A DNA stretch of 64,000 bases from Marasmius tenuissimus (taxonomy: Eukaryota; Basidiomycota; Agaricomycetes; Agaricales; Marasmiaceae). A program made the position numbers and the translations under genes. Of the stretch, positions 11,424-21,258 are shown in pieces (position 1 is the stretch's first letter; each line of letters starts with the position of its first letter). The notes beneath the pieces are model-generated. The model worked only from the letters and a program-made list of their open reading frames with translations. It was not told where the DNA came from and ran no database searches. Location: assembly GCA_029532415.1 (NCBI GenBank), contig JAQOTA010000053.1:3224001-3288000 (forward strand). Reading direction: 5' to 3'.

Positions 11424-14400
11424 CTAGGTAGATCGTGGAAACGCTCCTGGGATTTGCGAAGATGTACGCCGCCGTTCAGGATGATGGAAATATGTGCCGT
11501 ATCTCGAGGTCCGCGAAGGGCTAGGAGAGGACATTGGCGATGTCGCATCATGGGCAGAGGGGGTCGATGTTTCGCCCGCACTGCCTATGTCGGCGCCGCC
11601 TTCGCCAGCAGGGCTGGCAGCCCCCTGCTGTGAGCTTGGGAATGGGAAGCCAAGACTGGTCGGTCGCTGCCGTTGCAGGTGCCCATAGTCCTCTTCGCTA
11701 TCATCGTCCTCACTGTCTGGGCCATCTGGACCCAGCCAGTTTTCATCGTCAGGCAACGTGATAACTCCAGTTGCGTGGTCGAAGCTCAATCGACGGTTCA
11801 ACGTGCTGCGAGTCGACATCGAAGGCCTCATCGTCGAAGGATTCACGGATGGCGAATGGGAGTCTTCCCAAGGATTACCGCCAACGCCTGGAGTGCCCCC
11901 TGACATACTGGTGTCCATCCCGTAAGTGCTGCCCTCTGTGTTGCCGTTCGACGCCACGGTTGACAATGACATACGATTGCTCCTCCGCGCGGAACTGGGC
12001 CGCTTGCGGAGTGTCAGGACGACTCCTTCGTTAGGATCTTTCCCACCATTTCGGGTAGATGCGCCTCCACGCCCACGATCATTCGAGTTGCTGAGTGTCT
12101 GACCCTTCTTTAACGGAAGCCAAGGTTCTGGAAGAACACCGTTCAGAGCGGGATGACCATACCTCCGCTTTCCAGTGCTGTAAATGTCTGAGCCATCTAA
12201 ATCCAGGTGGCGTAAGGGACAGACTCACTTTAGGACGCCATTGTACCAATTCGCCATTGGTGGTTGTGACTAAGAAGGTATTCTCAGAAAGCTGATAGAA
12301 AAAAGAACGAAAGGTTGCGCACATAGTCTGTCCGTTCATCCTCGGGAGCGACGTAGAGGGTATCGTCGTTCTGGGCGTACCTCCTCCTGTTGAGGTTCCT
12401 GTAAAGAGCGGCTTCAGGCATTGCTCAGGAGCATATCCAATGAACGAGGGCCTTACGTTTGCGACCAAGTGACGGGGTGCCCGCTCCGCAATCTCGACAC
12501 CTCTTCGCTTTCCTCCCCTCTCTCGACTTCATGAACAGAGCTGAGATTCACGTATCGGCTTAGAGGAGTGAGAATATGGTGTAAATACCAAGTCCAAAGT
12601 AGTGTTCCAGCCAACAGGGGCAGCAATAAGGAAGAAAGGATGACAGCCTTGGAAACCAAAAAGAAGCCAGTCATGAAAACAAGGAAAATGATAATGCCCC
12701 AAATCAGCCGGATATAAGTGATTGGCCAGGCCTGTCCTTGAGATTCATACGGCTTGTAAAACACTGGCGTAAATGGAGTGATCAGTCCAAAGCTGCGGGG
12801 AAGACTTCACAGTGGACCTACCGAACAGGAGCTTGTACTTGTAGACCATGTATGCCATGCCGAAATAAAGAGCTCCGAAAATCAAGATAAGAGGCTGCAC
12901 GACACTATACAGTATCGTGATTGTGAACATAAGGATGGCCTGAGGATAGACAACACCATAGTTGATCATGGGCGGAGCATTCAATTCCGCGTAGTCTACA
13001 CAACAAATCAATCAAACGATACATCGAGGAGAGCGAGACGGCGCACCTCGAGGAGTCCGCGTCATGAACATCCTCATTACAACCTGGGGAATTATCACAC
13101 CCAAGTTGAGCAACTGGAGGGGCATGATGCCAAGGGCCTGTAGGATCGCGTAGGACAAGAAGAAATTTCTGGGTAGTGGATCAGAAGTGTGATACAGTAG
13201 ATGGGAAAGCCGATGTTACCTTGCTCTTCCACTCTGAAGGGCCATGGCTAGTTTTTCCGGGATTTTTGCTGGGAAGTTGGCCAGATCGCGAACGAGTGCC
13301 CAATACGTGCTCACAACCAAGAAGATAAAGACGACGTTGACAAGGAGGAAGAGGTGGTATCTGGAGTGGCGTTAGTCAAGACGGACTTGGGAGGACGTCG
13401 ATGTACCCACTTCTTCAATAATGAATATTCCACCCAGCTTCTGGCACGATATCCTTGGAGATACGTCAGACCTGGAAGAGGTTGGCTCATTTAGTGTGGT
13501 GCAGTTGATGAAAGAGCTTTGAGATGTCTGACCTTCGAGCATGAAAGGGAGGAGGGCATTGAGCGTGATCACGGCGACGGAAGGCAAGGAGTTCTGTACG
13601 ATGGCCTGGACTTTCTCGTTCTGGTTGATAAGCTCTGCGAGCCAGGGCATGGCCCTCTTGATTTCGTCGTAACTGAGCAGACTAGCAAGTGCGGAGATGG
13701 GGAATATCCACGAGAAGAAGAGCAGTCCTAACGCGGCCAAAACGATGACATCCCGAGTACGAATAGAGTTTTCGGAGCCTGACATATTTGACCAGACAAT
13801 ATCTCGGGGCTCAGGTGCTGGGTAAGTCGAGCATTGAAAGGGATTGGGGGCGTGGGCGATCTGAAGAGCAATTTGCTGCCAGTTTGACGTGAGTGACGGT
13901 TCCCGGGGTGAGTGAAATCGCACTTACAGCGCTAGACATTTTTTCGAACGTCACGAAAGCAGTTTGGGTTGCTCTAAACTTTCCGTTCCTCCGCCTGCGT
14001 TTGACGAGTTCATCCAGCTCCCTGAAGTTCTTCTCCAGGTACTCCAAAGCATCGACTTTGGGTTGGAACCAACCTGGTCGGATTGTGGGTCGTTTGCGAT
14101 GCGGTACAACTAACCTTCCACGTTGAGATGGAGTGATACCATGCTCCACGTCGTCGTCGTCCATAAGGGAAGGAATGGCGGCACTGCTCTCGGGGTTGTA
14201 CTCTTCGACCGTGCTGGGGTTTCCGACATAAGATACCCAAGCGTGTTCTAACTTCAAAAGCGCCTCCGTCCTTTTGTCCAGAAGCTTCTTCAAGCTGCCC
14301 ACCTCCCGAACGATAGTGACACTTTCAACGGTCATGTCCATGGCTTCGAAGTATTCGGCCAATGGCCTCTCCCCTCGGAGGTGTCGCGGGAGTTTGGTTA

Positions 14401-15387
14401 TCATGATTGTTCGCGCTGGGATGGAATGGACGAGTTCCAGCGAGAAGAGTTGCCTGGTGCGGATGAAACGCCGATAATTCTTATAGATGTAATAGAGAGC
14501 GGTGATAGTGAAGAGATAGGTGAAAATAAAGTGGACTGAAAGATATGTGGTCGCGTCTGTGAAGAGGCCGAGCCAGCTGTTGTCTCCAGGGAGAGTCGAA
14601 TTAGGGGCCATCGAGATTATGCTGGAATCGAGTACGAGAGGTCGTTGAAGAAAGGCCTTTGACGAAACAAGGGTGGTCCATTCGCCGCCATTGCTGTCAT
14701 TGTCTCCACCAGGCCAATCGGGATCCATTTCTGGATCATCCAAAAGCTTCTTGTTGTGCTGAGGTAGGCGAAGTTGAGAGACTGCGTTCGTCTGACAAGT
14801 GAAGCTCACTTACCGACCAATTGATGGGCATCAGAATGGCAACTGCGAAGAATGAGCATACTGAAAACAGATAAAAGGACATTTTGAAGAAGCTGAGAAG
14901 CTAGATGTGCCCATGTTAGGGAGTTCATGCACACACTAGCAAATGTGCACTCACCACGGCCGCATCCAACCCAACGATCTGGAGTACCGTGAATTCCGAC
15001 GTCCTAATGGTAGGGAGAATCCATCCGAAGAATGCCTGATGAGCATGGGCCTCGTGGGGAGAGAAACCTGGAACATTCGGAGGTCAGCATTTGGACCGAG
15101 CAATCGAAACATGGACGTGCCCTTCAATTTGGTCCTTGGTGCAAAGAGCAGAGGGTATCGCCTTCGACAGTAAGAGAATATCATAAATGAAGCGAATCCT
15201 ATAGAACCAGAGAGTATGAGCTGAGTGGTGAACCATGGCCCCTCGAATTTCTCTGTTTGTTTCAATACTCAGTCAATTTTTTGAACGTGTTCAAACGGCA
15301 AGACTTACGAGTCGGGGGCGTTCCGGGAGGAAGATCAGAGTCCCCATCTCCGAGAAGGAAAGATAATAATGAGGACGCTGAGGGCAT
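11424..15387 (-). CDS. CSC1/OSCA-type stress-gated cation channel (DUF221)
   Basis: Predicted multi-pass plasma-membrane channel of the CSC1/RSN1/OSCA-TMEM63 family, opened by osmotic or mechanical stress. About 1,000 residues across a dozen or more exons. The N-terminal helix region includes TQLILSGSIGFASFMIFSYC, followed by RRYPLLFAPR. Next come further helices and the RRM-like cytosolic domain (TIMITKLPRHLRGERPL ... ATQTAFVTFE). Then the channel core: ENSIRTRDVIVLAALGLLFF, a helix-rich stretch with NVVFIFLVVSTYWALV, the DYAELNAPPMINYGVVYPQA motif, and IFGALYFGMAYMVYKYK. The C-terminal tail is cytosolic, with the YNGVLKYGHPALNG and PLKKGQTL motifs, followed by a long Ser/Pro/Gly-rich disordered tail to the TAG at 11424. 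The start at 15387 (MPSASSLLSFLLGDGDS) is 84 bases from the divergent release-factor start. Confidence 0.9.
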
Positions 15388-15471
15388 TTGGGCTGTCTCT
15401 CAACTCTGCCGACAGTGACTAGTGACCGCGGAGACGAAGCAGAGCCTTGTTTACGTCCCAAACATTGACCA

Positions 15472-16920
15472 ATGCTTTCATTGCTACGACGACGAGCATT
15501 TTCAACATGCTCTATTCGTCGTCAGCATTGGCAAGAACTCGAAAGGGATGGACAGAGGATGCTGCGTGTTATTGCAACCCGCATGGCAGAGCGTTCTAAA
15601 ATCCAGTCGCAACTCACGGAAGACCTTGCTTCACCCGATGATATACCGCGTCTTCGCCATCTGAAGGATACGGAATTACTTCAATCCGCTTGGGACGAAT
15701 GGAATACGAACAGAAAGGTCTGAATATGATTGCTGGGCCTTTTGTCCGTCGACTGACGCTCCATTTCAGTAGCTCTTACAAGAGCTGACACCCTTTCTGC
15801 AAGACCAAGATGAGACTATGCGCACACTGGCAGAAGAGGACCATCAACGTATATCTCAATCTCTCACCCAGCTCTTGTCAGAAACATTCCCGGCACTCCT
15901 CGTTCCACGTTCGCCCACCGCAAACCTCCCCGGAGCACTACTCGAGCTGAAGTCTGGAGTTGGCGGTACAGAAAGTTCTCTCTTTCTCGCCGAGTTGCTG
16001 AGAATGTACGAACGGTTCGCGTCCCTGCACGGATGGAAGGCAACTGCACTCTCCAACAACGTTAACGAAGGCGGAGGGATAAAGGATGCAATCATGGAGG
16101 TCAAAGGGGAAGGAGCCTACAATACCTTGAGATGGGAGAGCGGAGTTCATCGAGTCCAAAGGGTTCCCGCAACAGAATCAGGCGGGAGGGTGCATACGAG
16201 CACAGTTACTGCAATTGTAAGTCATATCTGGTATCTTCAGAGGTAGAGTTCTCAGTCGACAGCAGGTTCTCCCGTTAATGGATGAGAAAGACGTGCAGAA
16301 CGAGAAACTGTATTCCATGGACGATGTTCGAGTGGAAGTCATGCGGGCGCGTGGGGCGGGTGGACAGGCATGTAGAGGGTTGTTCATACCTCTCAGCAAT
16401 GGCACTAATCCCTCCTTTCCAGCATGTCAACAAAACAGAGTCTGCCATCAGACTAACTCACATTCCGACTGGGATAACCGTCTCCATGCAGGATGAAAGG
16501 AGTCAACATCAGGTGTGTACATTCCGTCCGTTCACGTTACTGGTCTCACACTTCGTCCAGAACAAGCGGAGAGCCTTTCAAGTACTCTCAGCGAGGCTTA
16601 TGGATCAAAAGATTACACGGGAGGTTGCTGAACGCCGTGCAACAAGAAATAGCCTCGTAAAAAGTGCGGATCGTAGCGAAAAAATAAGGACCTACAATTA
16701 TGCACAGGTAGGCGATCAGTGTCGCGTCTTGCAGAGGCAATGAATGGGTACTGATAATTCCCCTTGCTAGGAACGTGTCACAGATCATCGGATTGGCTTG
16801 AGCATCATGAACCTTTCCTCCGTTTTAGATGGGGAGGCACTCACGGACATTACTGACGCGCTGAACCAGGATCATGACCAAAAAGTCATGGAGGATCTCC
16901 TGGCAGAGAATACTTCGTAG
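15472..16920 (+). CDS. MRF1: Mitochondrial peptide chain release factor 1
   Basis: Class I release factor that reads UAA/UAG on mitochondrial ribosomes and hydrolyses peptidyl-tRNA. The start at 15472 gives an arginine-rich, acid-free presequence ([18 protein letters not shown]), as expected for mitochondrial import. The body follows the PrfA family: [37 protein letters not shown], then [14 protein letters not shown], which carries the catalytic GGQ. Downstream are [26 protein letters not shown] and [20 protein letters not shown], ending ENTS. Six exons. The intron immediately after GGQ (16368-16422) begins with GC rather than GT; that placement restores the conserved HVNK frame. A closer GT does not. 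Confidence 0.94.
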
Positions 16921-17044
16921 ACGGAATCTAGAGGAGATAGACAGCGGCGAGTACATATACATTGGTTCATCCTAATTTCATCGATACCATAGTTCTCCTT
17001 TGGCCCAAATATGGGCGCAAAGCCCTCGGTGGCCCTTCCTAGTT

Positions 17045-18160
17045 TCAAATGTACATCCCTCCCTCACCAATCGTTGTACGAGACTTGCGTGCTCCTGAAT
17101 CTTTGACAGAACGGTCGTCACTGGGAGCTGTCCACCCAGAAGACGAGTTTTCGCCGAGTGCCTGCAGCAGAAGTTTGTTGACTCCATTCATAGTCTGTGA
17201 AGACCAGGAAATGCCATCAACATCGAGATTGGAGAGATCGGAATGCTGTAGTGTCTTTGGAGGCGGCGCGGTTACACGAGCAGAGGGTAGGAGAATCAGA
17301 GTTCCGGTAATCTGTGAGGTCTGAGTAACGATATGGGCCAATAAGGCCGATGAAGTCGTGGAATGGAGGAGGTTTGGAGGCGCGAAAGACTCTGCTACCT
17401 GTGCCTAAAAATCGAGCGTTCGTTAATGTTCGTCGTTTTACACAAATCGTGGTACACACAATTTTCGGGTCCACTTTGGCTGAACAGAGATATCGAATGG
17501 GGGCTTCATGTTGTAAGATGGGTGTGGGTGAGATATACGTCGGCGATGGATAGACGTCCAAGATAGAAACACTGCACTTCCTTGTTATTGCCTTGGTCTC
17601 ATCTAGAGTTCTCACTTGCCTGGAAGGCTTCATTTCGCTGACCAAGTATGAACCATACGCGTTCATACTGTGGATAGGCAGTCTTGTGAATGTTTCGGAC
17701 ACGACTATTGTTGACTTTGTCCAAGTAGGCTTGAATATAAGCCCTACCTAATAAAAAACAAATTCAAGATGAAGCTGGCGCATCAAGTTTAATGAACTTA
17801 CCTGGATATCATTCACGAACACCGCGCCATGCTGTTCACCCAGATTCGCGCCTTTTGCCCAATACTTTCCAGCATCCCCGAATACAGCTAGTAGAGGAGA
17901 ACCTTGAGATATCGATCCAGCGATCTTGAGCTCGAACTTGTCTTGCGCATCCAGTTGAGGGTTACGTTGTTCGAGGGGATTGTATTCGTCCTCCTCATCA
18001 GATTCAACTGCATATCGGGAAGGGCCTGAGTCTGCTAGTGGGTCGAAGTCCTGTGAATGGAATACCAATCATAGTCTGTGAGGATTTGAAAACGCGATCT
18101 GTGGGACGCTCTGACCATGGATGATCGCGGTTCAGTTTGAGCTGACACTCTTCCAAACAT
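17045..18160 (-). CDS. PAC1-like proteasome assembly chaperone (tentative)
   Basis: Splicing gives about 290 residues. Exon 1 is short (MFGRVSAQTEPRSSM) and is joined to DFDPLADSGPSRYAVESDEEDE. The middle part contains LDAQDKFELKIAG and AGKYWAKGANLGEQHGAVFV. After an intron (donor after DPKI), the C-terminal part reads AQVAESFAPPNLLHSTT, ALLAHIVTQ, TGTLILLPSARVTAPPPKT and MNGVNKLLLQALGE. The layout of an acidic N-terminus, a central beta region and the TLILLPSARVTAPPPKTL segment resembles fungal Psmg1/PAC1 proteins, which dimerise with PAC2 to start assembly of the proteasome alpha-ring. I am not certain of the family. The start at 18160 lies 71 bases from the divergent Cdc4 start; the 3' end converges with MRF1. 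Confidence 0.6.
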
Positions 18161-18231
18161 CGACAAATCAGTCTCTTTTCTTTCTTCCACCACGACCACC
18201 AACCCAGCTACGATCGACACGAGAGTTCAAC

Positions 18232-18931
18232 ATGGTGAGCCTCCTGGCCTTTCTGAGAGCTATTAATATCTGAACTCCGTACTCCAGAGCGATAATGCAG
18301 GTCAGATCCCTCATCTCGCTTCAATATCGCTTCAAACATGAGACGCGAACATTACAGAGTACAAGGAAGCATTTGCACTATTCGACAAGAAGGGAACTGG
18401 CGCAGTGCCGAGGGAAACTCTTGGAGACTTGCTGAGAGCGTTGGGGCAGAATCCGACTCAGGCAGAGGTTGCCGATATCGTCAATGCTGCTCCTAGAGAC
18501 GGTGAGTAGGGTCCGTCGTCCTAAAACAGGTGTAACACTCAACATTCTCGCACACACAGTCGATTACAAAACGTTCTTGACGATTCTCAATCGCCCTGAT
18601 GGTTTCAAACCGGCGGGTACCCCAGGCAAGTCAACACAGTCGCTCGCGGTTCAATGACTGTCTCTCAACCTGCATGTAACAGAGGAATTCATCCGCGGGT
18701 TCCAAGTTTTCGACAAGGAAGGAAATGGTTTCATAGGTGCTGGTGAACTGAGATACGTTTTGACACAGTTGGGCGAGAAGATGTCAGACGAAGAGGTTGA
18801 TGAGCTGCTAAAGGGGGTACAGGTTGGACCGTGAGTGATCTCATCGCAGTCTCTCGCGCTTTCTCATTGGTACTTTTAGGGACGGAAACGTCAACTACGA
18901 GTCGTTTGTTCGCACAATTTTGAGCCAATAG
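18232..18931 (+). CDS. CDC4: Cdc4-type myosin essential light chain
   Basis: EF-hand protein of about 140 residues, closest in layout to fungal Cdc4/Mlc1, the essential light chain of myosin II needed for the cytokinetic ring. The first exon holds only the ATG; the intron is 18235-18287. The protein starts [20 protein letters not shown] and contains [74 protein letters not shown] and [14 protein letters not shown]. The first EF loop lacks several calcium ligands and the third looks the most complete, as expected of a light chain rather than true calmodulin. A myosin II heavy chain with IQ motifs lies about 37 kb away in the same window. Confidence 0.9.
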
Positions 18932-19153
18932 TCTTCCGGTTCTTCGTTCCGTGTACTCCTTGGCCGGACCCTCGTTTGTATAATGTATACAGGATAATCA
19001 AGTTGAAACAAAGGACATCGGCACCCTGTAATCCATACTGTAGCCAGTATGGATCCCTACACCGACTTCGGGCTCCTCACGAAATTGATTCCAGTCAGAG
19101 GCAAGTACGGATACTCCTATTTCCTCCTGTACAGATGTTACACTTTATGGCTA

Positions 19154-20543
19154 CTACCGATTTCCCAGTGCACTCAACCGCCACACAAGCAGCGCCTGCA
19201 TGTAGGGAATGCGCAAAAGAAACTTGATGGCATAATAAGTGAACCACTTCGACATGAGGTTTGTCATGCCTGTCACAAGCGTCTTTGTTAACCTGATAGT
19301 CGTCACTGCGCGCTCTCGCCTGTCTTTTGCATGCTGGTCCAGCACTTCATCGAGATCATGGGAATCAAGGCGTTCGCCTAGGATGGCCCCGAGACCGACG
19401 GCGTCTCTGAGTCCCAGATTCATTCCCTGACCACCAGCCGGCGAATGGATATGTGCTGCGTCACCTACAAGGAAAACTCGTCCGTTGCTGTTCATCTTCT
19501 TGTAGAAAGTAACGGCGGCGGCAGAGCGGTGTCTGAAACGAGACGACCAGTATACATCGGAAAGACGGTATGGCTCGTCGGGCGTTGGTGATGATGGGCC
19601 GAAATCGTCCAGGTGTTTCTGCAGCACCTCCAGCGGAGGGTGGGCTGGTGAGGGAACTTTTGACAAGGATATCAACCTGAACACTGGCCGATCTGTCGGA
19701 TAAAGGTCCAGGTTATCACTGAAGGGTACCAGTACGAACAGGGTGCCGTCACTGAGTGTACCGTAGAGACCACCGTCCTGTGGGGATACTGGTGGAGAGC
19801 CAGCGAACGAGACATCCGCGACTACGGACTGCAATGCATCGGTGGGGGAATCGTCACGGAGCTGAACGCCGTCTGAGTCGACGAACTCGATGCCGGCCAA
19901 TTGACGAATCTACGTCGGTTTTAAAATCAGATGTGGCGTTGCCCCCTTAAATGACTGGACGACCTACAGCTGATTTGGAACCATCCGCGCCAACTACGAA
20001 ATTCGCATGAATCACGTCTCCGGACTCGAACGAGACGTCGAGGCCGCCGCTAGAGTCGGAGTTCTTCATGCCAACTGCGGTATAGGGACTGTGAACCTTG
20101 ACACCAAGCCGTTTTGCGTGTTCCAGCAGTACACGCTCGGTGATGGTCTGAGGAACCACCAGGAAAAACGGATATCTGGTGTAAGGTTTGAGTGACGAGA
20201 ACTCAAGCGGGAAGATGGGTGCGCCGTTAGGGTCTTTCAGCTGGAATACGGTGCCCTTGATGCCACGGGACACCAAGTCGTCAGCACACCCAATTGCATC
20301 AAGGGCCTGAGGACGGTTAGTGGATCCCTTGACTTGAGGGATATAGGACCTTACCTCGAGGGTTGCGGCATGGATCACTATTGCTCTAGAGGTATTTTCG
20401 ACAGCGGGAACGCCGCGATTGACCACGACGATATCTTGTGGCTTGATTCCATGTTTGACCAACGACAACGCGGTCGCCAGTCCAGCTGGACCAGCGCCTA
20501 TGATGAGGATTTTTGAGTGCTGGGGAAGGGGTGTGGGTGTCAT
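19154..20543 (-). CDS. FAD-dependent aromatic-type monooxygenase, copy 1
   Basis: Single-component flavoprotein hydroxylase of the PheA/TfdB/PCP-monooxygenase type, expected to use FAD and NAD(P)H on an aromatic or polyketide-like substrate. About 410 residues in three exons. The N-terminal Rossmann motif is ILIIGAGPAGLATALSL. The second exon carries FVVGADGSKSA (DG motif); the third carries RVFLVGDAAHIHSPAGGQGM, which binds the FAD ribityl chain. The protein stops soon after this motif with a hydrophobic tail (IKFLLRIPYMQALLVWRLS) and lacks the C-terminal thioredoxin-like domain of phenol hydroxylases. It is a tandem paralogue of the gene at 21259-22704, with introns at the same two codons (after HAATLE and after GADGSKSA). 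A TATAAA box lies just upstream and a MITE sits about 200 bases upstream. Substrate unknown. Confidence 0.9.
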
Positions 20544-20585
20544 GAAGTACTAGGTGACTATAGAGATGAAAACCATGCCAGTGTG

Positions 20586-20594
20586 CTTTATACC
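20586..20594 (-). promoter_or_regulatory. TATA box of FAD monooxygenase copy 1
   Basis: On the minus strand this reads GGTATAAAG, about 44-51 bases before the ATG at 20543. The position suits a TATA box. Confidence 0.5.
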
Positions 20595-20735
20595 TGACAA
20601 TACAGGGGACGGTAGAACTTCCGATTAACGGAAAAACGGGCATAAGCCAGTCCGGAACGTGGGGAGGTTGTGAGGAGATGACACAACCGTCTGACCAGTA
20701 AGTCAACTACCAGTAATTAATACACACTTCGGCGT

Positions 20736-20745
20736 GGGGAGTGGC
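20736..20745. repeat. Left target-site duplication of the MITE
   Basis: GGGGAGTGGC, identical to the ten bases at 20872-20881 on the other side of the element. Confidence 0.75.
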
Positions 20746-20746
20746 A

Positions 20747-20871
20747 GGGGGCGCTCACCGGAGTTTTCCGGCAATATCGACTATAGCTGTTGTTTTCAAA
20801 GTAGACAAACGTATCGAGGGGTCCCAAGTCATTGCCATAAATATTGCCGGAAAACTCCGGTAAGCGCCCCC
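20747..20871. mobile_element. MITE: 125-bp element with 31-bp terminal inverted repeats
   Basis: Positions 20747-20777 and 20841-20871 are inverted copies of each other over 31 bases with one mismatch (left end GGGGGCGCTCACCGG, right end CCGGTAAGCGCCCCC). The 63 bases between are A/T-richer and encode nothing. A 10-base direct repeat, GGGGAGTGGC, flanks the pair (20736-20745 and 20872-20881), with one extra A at the left junction. This is the signature of a non-autonomous DNA transposon with its target-site duplication. The 8-10 base duplication length would suit hAT or Mutator-like transposases, but the superfamily cannot be settled here. It sits in the promoter region of FAD monooxygenase copy 1. 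I saw no second copy in the window. Confidence 0.85.
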
Positions 20872-20881
20872 GGGGAGTGGC
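20872..20881. repeat. Right target-site duplication of the MITE
   Basis: GGGGAGTGGC, directly abutting the right inverted repeat. Same sequence and orientation as the left copy. Confidence 0.75.
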
Positions 20882-21258
20882 GCAGTTTCGGTTTCGCTGG
20901 TTTATGTTCAACGTTCAGCGTTCAGCGTTCACCAGTGATGACCGAGGTGTCTTCAGAGGAAACCATGACACGAGTTTAGAGCTCATGGCACGACACGGCT
21001 GCTGTGTGCATTATGATGGGCCTTCAGATTTAGAACAACACTGTCCCTGGAGTTCCTGGGTACCATCATAGAGAAATAGCTAACGGGCTTGATCCATTCA
21101 TTCTCCTTACTTTCGATTCGTAGCTTCCGTAACAACGATTCCTCTCGGTGAATCATGGGTTCCTCCCACGTCACGCTCTAAGGTGGGTCGGGATAAATAG
21201 TATACATCTGGACCTAGCAAAAGATATACTAGCTGCACCAAAGGAGCCGTCGTAGAAT
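20882..21258. other. Intergenic region between the two FAD monooxygenases
   Basis: Apart from the short tandem repeat I see no gene. On the minus strand around 21150-21175 there is an 11-base match (TGACGTGGGAG) to the sequence just before the start codon of the second monooxygenase, followed by an ATG-containing frame without recognisable homology. It may be a promoter relic or a shared regulatory site. Confidence 0.4.
20913..20933 (+). repeat. Short tandem repeat, three 7-base units
   Basis: Three near-perfect copies of GTTCAGC in tandem, just beyond the MITE. Probably replication slippage with no evident function. Confidence 0.5.

Noticed and set aside
18060..18125. tRNA-like A- and B-box strings in the first intron of the PAC1-like gene
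   Set aside because: The boxes are only about 20 bases apart, too close for a tRNA, and the segment is a good GT-AG intron.
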